Shown: one piece after another, positions 12,801 through 25,163 of the stretch
Layout of the letters: each line of letters begins with the position of its first letter
How positions within the stretch are numbered: position 1 is the first letter of the stretch
Assembly (NCBI GenBank): GCA_965153455.1
Contig: OZ234498.1
Coordinates: 5,704,001 to 5,768,000 of the forward strand
Direction: 5' to 3'
DNA length: 64,000 nucleotides
Source of the DNA: Sphagnum compactum
Lineage: Eukaryota > Bryophyta > Sphagnopsida > Sphagnales
Position numbers and translations under genes: made by a program
Notes under the pieces: model-generated
Seen by the model: only the letters and a program-made list of their open reading frames with translations
What the model was told of the DNA's origin: nothing
The model's database searches: none

Positions 12801-13600
12801 TCCTTTTCACAAGTTCACGCTTGTTCATCTTTGCTTACGAATTAGTTGTCCCAAAATCATGATGCCTTATTTGCAGCCTCTTTGGTGATTGTTGAATGGT
12901 GTTAGATAGTAGTGGCATATGAAAGAAATGGAACTTAAAAATGACTCGCCAAATGCGTACATGGACAGAAAATGAAGATCAATTAAATTCTAGGTTTTCT
13001 TTGTTGTTTTTGCAATTATTTGGTGTGTTTTTTTTGTTCATAATATTATACATTCAAACGGATAACATATATTATGTGCTCTAGGTTTGGAGGACAAATC
13101 GGAATAAACATTAGGTCATACAGGTCGATGATCAATAGAGGTTTCCATCTCTTCAAGCAATGTAAACTCTACTTGGATATTAAGAAACAAGGAAAACAAA
13201 CATCATAGTTGTAGGTCAAGTAAGTTCAAGGTTTTTTTATTGTTCATGTTATTTTAGGGTTCATGCAATGTTGGATCAAACTTGTTGGGTTTTTTTTTTC
13301 AGCTCCTTAAATGTTCATTGTGTATTTAGGGTTTAGCGTTTGTGTGTAACATATATTGTAGATTAGGAAGAGAGTTTGGAAATAATGTCACAACAAAAAA
13401 ACTAAACCCAAATATATTGTCCTTTTCTCCTAATGTGGGTTCACAAGGTGTTGGTTCTTGCCAAGTCTTAAATTAGACATTGTCTTCCCATTATAATTGA
13501 TTTTCATTGTTGGAGCATTTGTTGTTTCAAAAAGATAACTTTGACATTGATTATGCGGGCAAGATGATAAAATGTGGAACATAATTAGCAACTTGGTTGC
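9854..13600. other. AT-rich intergenic DNA
   Basis: No gene recognised. It holds a short (TA)n microsatellite at about 12344-12372. A G/T-rich stretch at about 11280-11660 contains repeated GATTTGGG-like words and may be an LTR or leader relic, but I cannot define its ends. The rest is AT-rich sequence with scattered stops in all frames. Confidence 0.6.
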
Positions 13601-13639
13601 TCAATTCTTCAAATAGAAATTGAATGATGAAGGTGATAA

Positions 13640-13905
13640 TTATGTGAGGCCAACATTTGCAGGGGGTGTTGTATCTTCTTGATACTATAGCTTCCTATAA
13701 TAAGTGTGTTCTTATTAGCACTTGCCAATCATATGAGAAAGTTGTCAAGTTTGGAAAAGGTTCAAACTATAGAATCCTCGGCAATGCAATTCAAATTATA
13801 TTGAGTGTACACACAAGCTTGATTGAAATTTTTTGCTTGGTTCTAGATGTAAAGAACTTATTAAGTTGTGAATGCATTATCCCATTTATCAGCATCCAAT
13901 GAGCC
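13640..13905 (+). mobile_element. Ty1/copia protease / pre-integrase remnant
   Basis: The 81-codon open frame starting at 13657 follows the pattern of the copia protease to pre-integrase region. A decayed active site reads LDTIAS where LDTGAS is usual. A VKFGKGSNYRILG-like block follows, then LVLDVKNLLSC where VLYVPDLKKNLLS is usual. No flanking integrase or reverse transcriptase of the same element is recognisable and stops surround it, so it is a broken fragment. The call rests on motif order only. Confidence 0.55.
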
Positions 13906-14044
13906 AAGTGGATTGCTAGATCAAGTCGTTAATGCTCCATTGTTCGTACTCCAACCAACATGGTTGCAGGAAATTCACAATTATTTGCAAACAAGAGATT
14001 TTCCAGTTTCGTAAACATTGGAATAGAAACGAAAATTGACTTTA

Positions 14045-15013
14045 AGGGCTTTACCCTACATGTTGCAACAAGGAAAACTGTACAAACATGGCCAAGACCA
14101 TATTTTTCGATGGTGCGTACACCAGGAAGAAATTCCAATAATCCTTTGAAAAATGCACGAAGGGGTAGGTGGAGGTCATTTTATGGTAGACATCACAATT
14201 TGAAAAAAATTGGCTACTAAATATTGGTGGTCAACACTTCACAAGGATGCTATGGACCTTTGCAGATCGTATGATAATTGCCAACAAACAGGCAATTTGG
14301 TCCACACTAGTCTAGCTAAATTGAACACAATGTTCCTTGTTGAACCTTTCACAAAATGGGGCATTGATTTCATAGGCCCCATGAAACCGGCAAGTCATTA
14401 CACATGTAATCATTATGTTATGATGGTGACCGATTATGCTACCAAGTGGGTGGAGGCCAAAGTGTTGTAGACCAACACCACAATGGTCACGACACGATTC
14501 CTGTACGAATTTATCTTGCACAATTCAGTTGCCCACTCACCCTAGTTAGTGATCAAGGCGTGCACTTTATCAATGATGCCATCCAAATCTTGACTATGCA
14601 CTTCTTGTTTAAACATACAAGCCACTACCTACTACCCACAACGGAATGACCAGGCCGAATCAACTAACAAAGTCATTGGCCTACTCCTCACCAAATTGGT
14701 GAATGAAAAGCGCTATGATTGGGACAAACACCTACACAATGTTTTATTTACTTACCAAACAACATTCAAAATAACCACCGGGCATACTCCTTTCCAACTT
14801 GTATATGGACTTCACCCATTAATGCCCACAAAATATCTCCTTCCTTCGAAAAATAATCCAGTGGATCACATTTCAGTATGTGTTCCATTCAACCGAATAA
14901 CTGATTTAGAAAAGTTAGAGGAATCCTACCAGGTTGGTGTTAAGACAATAATGAAACGACAATCCAACCTAGTAGAATGGTGCACCAACACTATAAACAA
15001 AGAGGAAACATGA
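14045..15013 (+). mobile_element. Ty3/gypsy integrase remnant (decayed)
   Basis: This is the linker and integrase of a Ty3/gypsy LTR retrotransposon. In order I see a KLYKHGQDHIFRWC-like linker, an HHCC zinc region (HEGVGGGHF near 14158, CRSYDNCQQ near 14265), and the catalytic core with WGIDFIGP near 14358 and LVSDQGVHF near 14543. The distal core segment GHTPFQLVYGLHPLMPT lies near 14780-14830. The frame is broken by in-frame stops near 14203 and 14468 and by shifts near 14530-14650, so it cannot act. No reverse transcriptase precedes it in recognisable form. Confidence 0.88.
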
Positions 15014-17232
15014 GCAAAGAAAAGGCAAAAAAGATGCTGAGAGGCCAATCTTTGAAAGAGGCAAAGCTAAATTCCGAATGGGAAATAACCTTGGACAAGG
15101 AAAATTGGCGAAAGTAATATGTAATGTCCATTTCCAGTAAAATGGTCATTTTTACCGAAATGGACAAACTGCATAGGTGGATAGCTAGAAGGGATGTGGC
15201 TTGGGTAAAATAGATAGGAGTAGGAGGTTTTCTAAGTCTTGAGCTCACGCCCATTTGCCTTCTAGTGAAAGAATTTATCCAAGGTATCATCCGGTCTAAT
15301 ACAAACGTGATAAAGTCGATAGTATAGGGGGTTCCAGTGCTATTCACCAAAGATATGATGGCATAAATGCTATTATTGCCACAAGTTAGGCACTCAAATT
15401 TACTGGCAAAGCAAAAGGAGTTGAATTTCCTAAAAATAGCTCCATCGAAAGCTCTAGTGGACAAGGAAGGATGGAAAGTGTCCATGTTCAAGGGCATGTA
15501 TGTTGCTAGGATGTTTGCTCTAATCCAAGGCATCTAATTTAAAAGGAGTCACCTCATGCACGTGGCGAAAAGTTCATGATCTTGGTAGCATTCAGCAAAA
15601 CTAGGATAAAGATCAACTAGGTTGGTGTTATGTTCAACAACCTTCCCAGCAGGTTGCAGGACTTGGGTGGTCCCCACAAATCCATCGTCACTAGAGATGT
15701 GGAGTTTGAAAGAGCACAAATCTTGGACATAGTGCTCCGAAAATGGTTTCCAGTGGACCCAAACTCTTGAGTACTAGATTCAGAAGAGGACAATGAATCA
15801 AAAGAGAACTTTCCAACTGAGGTGAAGAGGAAGAATTTGCCACCAAGCCTAGGCATGCAATCACAAGGCGCGCCTACAAATATGGAGGAAAGTCCAACTC
15901 TAAAACATCCAGTGGGTGAAATAGGGCACCCATACCATGATGAATCGGAACTAGAAACTATCCTTTCGGCATTAAGGAGCTGCACCTTAGGTCGGTTGCG
16001 GTCATGCCCTCATTCTTCCACACCGTGGAAGCGCGCATCAACAAAATGAACATTGGAAATGACATCGAGTCTCGAAAAAAGAACTCGAACTAGAAGCCCT
16101 TTTGGAAACAGAATTCAAAACCTACACCAAATATCTCATCTCCAAAGGAAACCCCTTTGGCAAAGTAGGAAACAGGAGCAACACTATCGCAACATCTACA
16201 TGATAGGCTCTCCTTCAAAACCATTTTAGTGAATATCTTACTGGATGTCGAAACTCCACTAAAGTTTAATTTTAGTGCTGGTACGGCAATTGAAAACTCG
16301 TCACATCAACCAATGGCATATATTTTCCAATTTCGGCTGATTTTTTTGAAACATTACAGGCAACTGGACCTTGGAGTTCGGTAGTTCTAGCAGTCCATGC
16401 CTCATTAAGCATCTTGGAATCTTACCTCTTGATGTATAATTCGTACATCTTGTCAATGACGAATATCAACATGGAGTTTCGACGTTTGGTAGCAGAGCGT
16501 GATGCCTTACTAGAAAACAACTAGAATAGAAGCCAATGAGAAGGATTCAAGAACCATCCAGGATTTAGAATAAAAACTTCATGAGGTTGATGCAATGCGT
16601 TTTTAGTTGGACGTACTAGAGGCCCAAAACAAGGACTACTAAGAGGCTATTTTAAGGTTGGAAGAACACCTGCATGCAATGGGTGTTACCTTCGACGCAT
16701 TGCAGTACGACCAAAATCGACTAGAAGTCCAGTACCAGAAGGAGTTGGAGGAGCAAAAAAGACTGGAGGAAGAATTGGACAAGGTAGAAAAGAGCCTAGA
16801 GTCCACTAAGGGCTAGTTGGCCCACACTAAAAAGGCCAACCTTGGGCTGTATAAATAGATTCAAGGGTTGGAACAGGAATTTACGGAGGTAACCGGAAAA
16901 AAAGAGGAGTTACAAAGGGAATGGAGGAATTGTGAGCCGACCCTCCTTTGACCAGTGCCAACCTTGAAGCCCTTGCGGAGGAGATGTGGGTGTTGACCCA
17001 AAAGGCCGAAAAAGTGGACTTCTATTACCACCAGATGGCGGAGTTCAAAACGTTCTAGATGGAACACACTTTTACAAAAACGAAGTTGTTAATGCACCAG
17101 AGTCGGGATCAAAAAAGGAAGGCCGAGCTGTGGGAATTGCTCAAAGGCCAGGTGGCGGAAATCTTGAAGGAAACTTTTGCAAATCACCGAAAAGATGAAG
17201 AGCTTTATATCCCCCAAATAGGGCACTACTAG
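15010..17232 (+). pseudogene. Decayed long ORF with coiled coil, 3' of gypsy integrase
   Basis: Directly after the integrase relic, one strand keeps protein-like sequence for about 2.2 kb, broken by many single stops and a few shifts. The first part (about 15010-15540) reads as mixed hydrophobic/charged sequence, for example LDKENWRK and LLAKQKELNFLKIAPSK. The last third (about 16440-17230) is strongly heptad-like, with QKELEEQKRLEEELDKVEKS near 16737 and a Glu/Lys-rich end reading KDEELYIPQIGHY before a stop at 17230-17232. I do not recognise the family. Its place between integrase and the presumed 3' LTR is where some plant gypsy elements carry an extra or env-like ORF. It could instead be an unrelated gag of another copy. 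Confidence 0.5.
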
Positions 17233-18680
17233 AAATCGATGCCACATTTGGTAATGCAGACTTTCAACTATTAACTATGGCATTTCCAACCGGATCCACC
17301 TCTGCCACATAAGCAAGTGAAGCCTGGGAGGTAGGAGAAGAAATGGAGATTAATTCACGAGGAGATGCAAGTGAAGCTGGGAAAAGAGCCAAGGAAGCAG
17401 CAAGCAATTGACCTTTACTGGAAGTTTAAATTGATTTTAGTGTAAAGAAAAATGTTGCAGCAAGAGGTTTTGGTGAGAAGGTCAAGGATTCACCCCCAAG
17501 GTTGCAACCGGAAGGCATGCCTAGTGAACAATCAAATCGATTATTGAATCTCCCCAAGACCTAGTAGAATAGATAATCGAATTTAGAATTAATTTAGGTG
17601 GAACCGAAATAATTGCAAGTAATAGTGTTAGGTAGTTAAGAAATTTTGTTACTTTGTTTTATGATTCCAAGGACATAATCCCACTTTGAAGAGAAGATAA
17701 TGTTGAAGTGAGAAACATTTTATAACCGAATTCGAAAGAGTTTTAATTGGATTACTGTAATCGAAACTGGATTTGGGTAACCAAAACCAAATTTAAGGAT
17801 GTTTATTTTTAGAACAAAATATATAGAATCGATTAGTTGGACTTGTAGTTAGGATTTTTTATTATAAGGTTTGGAAGGAATATATTTAGGGGGATTTTTA
17901 ATTCTTTTTCTCTCTCGCAAAGTAGAAGACTATACAAAGTTTTTTTAGCCTACTTGTGGAGAAAGCTCAAACCTTTTGAACTTTTTACCTTCTTTTTGAA
18001 ATAATCAATTTTTTTTGTTAGATTGGTATCTCTCCACAAGGTTTTATGTTTTCAAGTATGTTCATTCAATGTGTGTGTTTTTCCATGGTTATCTTATTGC
18101 TGTCACATGAATTTTAGGTTTGTGTTTTGATATCTAGGGTGGTTGCAGGTGTCTACCCCCACTTCAAATTTAGTAATGTGATTCCCCTATTGAAAATTGC
18201 CGTATTTCATAAATCTATTTGATTTATTGGTAGTTGAATTTTGGTGGTTTAAAGATCAACCCCCTTGGATAGGAATTTATGAAATTTTTGTTTCATTTAC
18301 AAACTCGATTATTTACCGAATGGCCTTAACATGACTGAAATTGGCCAGAGTTCATCACAATTGGGGCGATAGTACCCTCATTATTACTTCAAGAGAACAA
18401 ATTGTGACGTTAAGTACAATAAAACGAATTAGTATTAATTCATCATTACAACCAAAGAATTCAAATGATGAATTTGATTGAGAAGAAGGATTGTCAGAAT
18501 GAAAAGAGGAGTAACTTTACAATGTAGTACCAAAATTATGGCCTAAATAAGGGAAGTAGCGCCTAAATAACTATATTTCTTAAAAGAAATAAATTGTGGT
18601 ATGTTACAACTAGAAGACAAAGTTGATTATCCAGTGTATTTTTATGAGCATCAACCCATGAGAAGCTTTAATATTGGATG
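17233..18680. other. Noncoding stretch between two gypsy relics (possible LTR)
   Basis: No open frames of note. It contains T-rich leader-like DNA, runs such as TTTTTCTCTCTCGCAAAG near 17907, and a more GC-rich tract around 18130-18370. Position suggests the 3' LTR and untranslated parts of the flanking elements, but I could not pair it with a second LTR copy. Confidence 0.35.
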
Positions 18681-18689
18681 AAGTTGTCA

Positions 18690-21490
18690 ACATCACTGTC
18701 AAAGATAAAAAAAGTTACTGGTTGGGCAGTGATAGCTGAAGAACAATTAGTTAAACTCAACTTGGGAATCAAAGAAGAACCTAAGGAGGTATTAATTAAT
18801 GCCATACTACCAAGTGTGTTTCAAGCACAAATTTAAAAGGTGTTAATGGACTACATAGATGTTTTTGCATGGAGCTGTAAGGAATTAAAAGGAATTCCAA
18901 GAGAAGTATGTGAGCATAAAATTGAATTGATGGTGAATGCTCAATTGGTTAAGTAAAAACAATACAAAATGAATCTAAATTATGAATTAAGGGTTAGAGA
19001 AGACCTTCATAAATTATTATATGCTACATTTATATATCCTATAGAAACCACCCAATGGTTATGCCCTCTAGTAATTGTGCCAAAGAAAAATGGCAAATTG
19101 TGTATATGCGTGGATTATTAGAAATTAAATGCCCAAACCAAAAAGGATCCATTTTTGTTACGTTTCTTAGATTCAATTCTTGATTTAGTGGTCAGACATG
19201 AAATGTACTCATTTTATGGATGGTTATAATGGTTATAACCAAGTTAAAATGGCAGAAGAAGACAAAAAAAAGACATCATTTATTTCAGAATGGGGTGCAT
19301 AAGCATATAACATTATGTCATTTGGATTATGTAATGCTCCTACCACATTTCAAAAAGTGGTGACCAAAACCTTTAGGAATATTTGAATAAGTTTATGCAA
19401 GTATTCCTGCACGATTTTAGTGTATATGGAAGTAAAAAAGGACCACTTAGATCAATTACAAAAAGGCTTGGAAGAATGTAAACAAAATGGCATAAGTTTT
19501 AACCCTAAAAAATGTGCATTCTATGTTAATTCGGTTGTTCTACTTAGACACATTGTTTGTAATGATGGATTATTAGTGGACCCAAAAAAAATTACTGCAA
19601 TCACGACAATGCCAATACCAATTAATGTGACAAAAATAAGAATATTTTTGGGAACAACTAGTTTTTACTGGTGTTATTTTCGAGAGTTTGCTAGCAAAGT
19701 GACACCCATGTGCAAATTGTTAAGGAAGTATGAAAATTCAAATGGACTAAAGCTTGTAATAAATCTTGGGAGTGGATGAAATCATCTATGACGTGTTTGC
19801 TAGTGTTAATGGTACCAAACTAGAAAATTGAATTTCATGTGCATACCAATGCATCAAACTTTGTTCTATGGGTTATGTTAGGTCAAAACCCAAATAATAC
19901 CATTGACAAACCAATATACTATGCAAGTAGACTTATGAATAGTGTAAAAAGAATTATACAACAATTGAAAAGGAAGCTTTGGCAATGATATATGTTGTGA
20001 AGAAATTCAAACACTATTTGTTAGGAAATAATTTTATTTTCTTTATAAATCATTAGGCATCATTATATCTGGTGAACAAATCGACAGTAATAGGTTGAAT
20101 TGCCATATGGCTTTTACTATTACAAGATTTTGATTTTAAAGTTATCTACAAACCAGGTTGAGTTCATTCTTTACTAGATCACCTATCTAGAATCAATCAT
20201 GGAGAACCAACAGACGAGGTAGATGATCAATTACTTGACACTCATTTATTTAATGTGGAAGTTGATTGGTATGGTCCAATCATAAAATATTATAGAATTG
20301 GTTCCTTGACAATGATGTACCTAAAGAAGAAAGAAGTCGAATAGTCATAAGGGCTAGGCCCTACACATTATATGATGGACAACTATATAAATTAGGACCG
20401 AAAGGGGTCCACGACAATGTTTATTTCTAGAAGAGGCATCTAAAATATTGGAAGATTGCCATGAAAGGTCGGCTAGTGGGCATTTCAGTATGAATACTAC
20501 TATTGAAAAAATATTATCTTCAAGCTATTGGTGGCCCATTATGCATAAAGATGTTGAATTATGTCAAAACTGTGACATTTGCCAATGTTTAAAGCTTATA
20601 TGGTGAAGTGGTAAAGGGCCACTCAAACCGATTATGGCATTTGAACCCTTCATGAAATGGGATCATGATTTTATGGGACCAGTCAAACTGACAGCAAGAT
20701 ATACTAGAAATCAATATATCATAGTAGTAACTTATTACACTACTAAATGGGTAAAAATGAAGCACTTGGTGACAACATGACTAAAAACAACGTTAAATTT
20801 ACTTATGAACAAATTATTATTCGCTTTGGCTGTTTGACCCATTTGGTAAGTGACCAAGGTAGTCATTTCATTAATAGAACTATTGAGATACTTTTGGAAG
20901 GATTTATGATTTCACAACATAAGTTGACTACTTACTATTTGCAAGGGAACGAGCAAATTGAGTCAATTAATAAAACCTTGGGTAAAATATTAGCCAAATT
21001 GATAAATGCAAATCAAATGGATTGGGATGTAATGTTAGTAACTGTTCTATGGGCATATCAAACGACTTATAAAGTGACAACTCAATATACACCTTTTGAA
21101 TTGGTTTACGGTATTCAACCAATTATGTTGACATAATTTGTGGTACCAATTAAAAGAGTTTGCAACTTACCACAAGAAGATCTAGACAAAACTATCCAGG
21201 CAAGGATGGATGATTTATTTAGATTGGATGAAACTTGTTGGCAAGCCGAAGAAAATATTAACCATATTTAGTTGTTGCACAAAGAAAAAATGGATGAAAA
21301 GGGGAAGATAAAAAGTTTTAAGGAAAGAGAGTTAGTACTATGGATGCTTAAAACCACAAAATAAAGGGAAGTAAACTTACATTACCTTGGAAGGGTCCTT
21401 TTAAAATACAAAAAATGTTTGATAACAACACTATGGAGTTGTCAACCATAAGTGATGAGGGGGCAGAGAAAATAATTATTAACAATTTAA
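18690..21490 (+). mobile_element. Ty3/gypsy pol remnant (RT, RNase H, integrase)
   Basis: Decayed pol of a second Ty3/gypsy element. Order: a pre-RT region (DYIDVFAWS near 18850); RT fingers with CPLVIVPKKNGKL near 19060; a catalytic YVDD-equivalent that is damaged near 19400; RT thumb with FNPKKCAF near 19498 and an FLGTTSFY block near 19646. Then RNase H-like sequence (PIYYASRLM near 19911), an HHCC-type region near 20480-20590, and integrase core with LVSDQGSHF near 20846 and TPFELVYGIQP near 21090. RT-RNaseH-IN order marks Ty3/gypsy, not copia. Many stops and shifts break all domains. Protease and gag are not recognisable. Confidence 0.88.
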
Positions 21491-22650
21491 AAATCTACCA
21501 TCATAACAATCCATCAACCAATGTAATAATAGTGGTTATTACAATTGTTACATGACATAGTGGAAAAATTAGAAATAGGCATAGCGAGAAAATCAAACCT
21601 AATTTTCCACCTAACTTGCATACCAAACCAAAGAATCTACCTTGGATTGACCCAAAAGCTACAAAAGTATTTAATGAGGATGATATTGAGTGGATTGAAG
21701 AAGAAAATTCAAAAAGTGAAATATCAAGAATGTCTAAAAATGAAAGGTCAAGAAAATTTTGTTATAAAGGAAAAAAGAGGGAACAATACCATTATATCCA
21801 AGAAATTATGTAAATGAAGAAGGGAGCCATAAAAATAGAAAAGTTGGTCTAGAACTTAGGCTAACTCTTGTGAAGGAAACAACACATGATATGCTCAACA
21901 TGCCCATGAATGAGTCGCATCCCATATGGCCTTTGGAATAACTATTATGTCTTTAAGAGTTAGTAGAATTAAAAACAATCCAACATAGATACCATGTGTG
22001 GAAGGACTATTCAAAGAGAGATAATGAATGAAATTGCTGAGTGGAATGCAAGAGCAAGAGAAGTGCGTGAAAGAGAAATTCGTAGTATAGTAGTAGTTGC
22101 AAAGTGAAGAGTGCCAAAATATTTTTTGTTCAAACCATACACTGGAAACTTTAATGAACCAGACTAGAGAGTGAGAAAGACTATGGAGGAAAAAACTAGA
22201 AGTGAGGAGGATAATAGTTTTGGAATGACAATGCTTAAGAGTTTTGACTTTGAGGAGGTGTGAAGTATTAACCACCCACATTTAAGCGTGAAGGAACGTC
22301 GAGAGAAATTGTGTCAAGTGGAGGTGCATGTCAAGAAATGAACATTTTGAGCTTTCCAAGAAGAGGAGTGCGACGATTGCAACTGCTATCTAAAATCAAG
22401 TCTACTACAAGTTTGGGAGTACACGAAGGTAAAACAAGAAGAAAGGTTTGTTCCTTACATTTCCAAGAAACAAGAGTAGCTAGAAAAGGATTTGATTATT
22501 CTAGGGTTCGATTATTTCTTTGTCGGGATATATAGAGAACCTTAGGAGTTGTTTTACGAAACCTACATTGTAGTCTTTTGGAATTGGGAGTTCAACTTGT
22601 ATAAAAAAACAAAAGTTGGCAGTGGGTAAAATGAAACATGAGATGGAAAG
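21491..22650 (+). mobile_element. Probable 3' part of the gypsy element
   Basis: Lys/Glu-rich short frames (21545-21817 and neighbours) and a purine-rich stretch follow the integrase. A more balanced segment at about 22290-22620 includes a TATATAGAG-like box near 22529. I read it as the post-integrase tail and a possible LTR start, but no paired LTR was found and the boundary is arbitrary. Confidence 0.35.
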
Positions 22651-22929
22651 AGTAGTGGGGGCATTGCTTCAAAGTGACGCAAAGTCAGGGAGTTGGAGAA
22701 GTTGCCAACTCTAAAAGAATTAGGGAAAATTAATTTCCTTGGTTATACACATGGTAACATTTAGATTGTGATTGGGGTGGTCTTCTTGATTAGTAGAGTA
22801 TGGACCATTTGATTGGTCATTTTGATTGGCAAACAATGGACTAGTTGACTAGTCAAAAATTTTCCCATATTAAAATAACTTATTTTTAAAATTATTATAA
22901 AATTATTTTTGTGATTGGTAGTAGGTAGG
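22651..22929. other. Noncoding DNA
   Basis: Mixed-composition sequence with GACTAGTC-like palindromic words near 22840. No gene or repeat family recognised. Confidence 0.5.
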
Positions 22930-23104
22930 TTGCAAGTGGTAACCTAGCTTAGCCTATGCTAACCTAGTATAACTTACTTAGTTTATTTAACCTAGCCTAC
23001 ATACCTTAGCCTTTTAAGCATGTACATAGATTATAAATATTAGGAAGTGAACCCTGGATCTTCCCAATGATAAACCAAGTCTTTAACTAATGGATCACAC
23101 CATA
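22930..23104 (-). mobile_element. tRNA-headed SINE-like element, copy 1
   Basis: Read on the minus strand from 23104, the sequence has a Pol III A-box-like TTAGTTAAAGAC and, about 30 nt on, a B-box-like GGTTCACTTCC (23043-23054), at tRNA-like spacing. Downstream on that strand (to about 22930) runs a body made of CTAGGTTA / TTAGCATAGG words. A second copy with the same order lies at 48604-48990. It is not a functional tRNA, as no intact cloverleaf is evident. Confidence 0.5.
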
Positions 23105-23159
23105 AAAAAATATTCAACTTTTGTTAAGTTTCTTATTTCACATGTTTATTTCAACACAT

Positions 23160-23372
23160 CATTATAAGACTATGAAATAGGTAGGTAGGTTGGTTGTAAG
23201 AGGTAGGTGGGGAGGTACAAAGGTAGGTAGTAGGTAAGTAGGCGGGTGGGTGGGTGGGTAGGTAAGTAGGTAGGTAGTTAATATGTAGGTAGGTTATAGG
23301 TGGGTAAGTAGGTAGGTAGGTAGGTAACTAATACATCGAAATAGGTGGGTGGGTAGGTAAGTATTACAACCC
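23160..23372. repeat. GGTA/GGTG tetranucleotide array with G4 motif
   Basis: The plus strand is made of GGTA, GGTG and AAGTA units. At 23244-23258 four GGG runs are separated by single T, the classic form for a very stable parallel G-quadruplex. Confidence 0.85.
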
Positions 23373-24900
23373 TAAACCCATTAACCATTTGGATTAGGGT
23401 TGTCCAATTTGACTACATGTATTGATCAAATATGTCACTTTAATCAAGTTGATTGGTATTAAAAATACATGCTTTGGGCTTCTAGTCAAAATGAACATGC
23501 CCATTAGAAAAAAAATACCAATTAATCAATTTGAACCATTTGAAAAACCAAGAATTTTAGTAGTGTATAGTTGTCTTCCTCTTTGCATTGGTATTCATGT
23601 TTTCAAGTTACAACCCTTTCCTTCTCATGTTGATCTTCATGGTCTCAAGCTACACCCTTCCTCTTTGCATTAGTCTTCTTGTTCTCAAGCTATAACCCTC
23701 TTCCTTTTTGTGTTGGTCATTGTGTTCTCAAACTACACCCATCCTTGTCTTCATGTTGGTATTTTTGTTCTTGAGTTGTGCCATCTTCCTTTTCACGTAG
23801 GTCTTCTTGTTCCCAAGCTGCAACAACCCACCTCCTCTTTGCATTGGTTTTCATGTTTTCAAGCTACAACCATCCTCCTTTTCACGCTCATCTTGTTGTT
23901 GGTCTTGTTACTACCCATCCTCCTATTCGTGGTCATCTTGTTGTTGGTATTGTTGCTAGACATCCTCCTCTTTGTGGTCATCTTGTTGTTGGTCCTATTG
24001 TCATCTTCCTCTTTGTGGTCATCTTGTTGTTGGTCCTATTGTCATCTTGTTATTGGTCACGCTCCTAGCCCCTTCCCTTCCCTCATCTTTTATTTTAATT
24101 GCTTAGTAGAATGATGCAACCTTGCAGGAATGTGCCCTTGTGCAAGCATTCTAGCCATTGTTTGATTCTGAGCTCTTGTTGAACATCTATTATGACCCCA
24201 AGGTTAACACCCTTCTACCTTGACTCTTGTGCCAAGATTAGATTGCCTTTGATGATGTTTGTGCATTGTAGGACTGTTAGGGTTTTTCTTATTAATGGTT
24301 AGTTAATGGTATGTCTTTAAATGTGATAAACTCACCCCCTTAACCAAACAATTACCCTTGCTTCTGTTGCTGAAATTTTCTTTAAATTAGCTCAAAGCAC
24401 ATGTATAACCAACTTTTTCCTTTGCTTGTGTTGTTGGAATCTTGAAAAAATGCGTCCAAACCACCCCTAAACCAAGCACATCATTTGGTAAAGGTGAACA
24501 ATTTTTTCCTTAAATGGTTACATATAGCACCCATAACCAAATGCTGACTGTGTTGCCACATTTAAAGTATTGGAAAAGTGGGCTCAAATCACCTTTACAA
24601 ACAAGATTACCTTCATTGAAGCCATTCAAGTTATTCTTAATAATGTTTCAAGCCACACCCACAACCAAATGGTCAAAGTACTACCACATTCCCCTCCCTT
24701 TGTTTTTGGTCGATTGTATGCACTAAAATGGGCAACTTTGCCTCCAACCATGAACCACACATACTAGTGGTTGAAAAAAATTCACACTGACCTGTTCCTA
24801 ACCCTGCAACCACACACTAGAAACATCCTTCTAAACTGATGCATCAGAAAGACTAAACAAAAAGCTTTCATCTGAATGTTTAATCATGGGTGTGTTATTG
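23373..24900. other. Noncoding, partly repetitive T/C-rich DNA
   Basis: Between about 23570 and 24070 there is a degenerate repeat of TTCATGTTTTCAAGCTACAA and CATCTTGTTGTTGGTC-like words, which explains the Leu/Val-rich open frames there. No gene recognised in the remainder. Confidence 0.6.
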
Positions 24901-24904
24901 AATG

Positions 24905-25095
24905 GTGGAGAGGCCAAAGGTAAGTAGGTGATTGGGTGGGTAGGTAAGTAAGTAAGGAGAGGTAATAGGTGGGTAGGTGGGTGCGTGGGTGGGTGGGTAG
25001 GTAGGTAAGTAGGTGGGTAGGTAAGTGGATAGTAAGTAGGTAAGTGGGTGGATTGGTGGGTAAGTAAGTGGGTAGTAGGTGGGTGGGTGCATATT
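24905..25095. repeat. GGTA/GGTG tetranucleotide array, second copy
   Basis: Same unit type as at 23.2 kb: GGTGGGTAGGTAAGTA-like words, with five or more GGG runs near 24969-25000 that could fold as a G-quadruplex. The Pro/Thr/Tyr-rich open frames on the minus strand are only translation of this repeat. Confidence 0.85.
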
Positions 25096-25163
25096 GTTAG
25101 ACTTAATAGGTGATATACCATTACAACACTGGTAACTTCCATTAAATGTGGGTACATCTCACA

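Noticed and set aside
14991-15533. 180-codon minus-strand frame
   Set aside because: Antisense of the decayed ORF that follows the gypsy integrase; the plus strand carries the protein-like signal.
23043-23104. Functional tRNA gene
   Set aside because: Box A and B-like words exist, but no intact acceptor stem or cloverleaf is seen; SINE-like is the better reading.
24831-25157. Pro/Thr-rich minus-strand frame resembling a cell-wall protein
   Set aside because: It is translation of the GGTA/GGTG tetranucleotide array; all frames of the array look repetitive.
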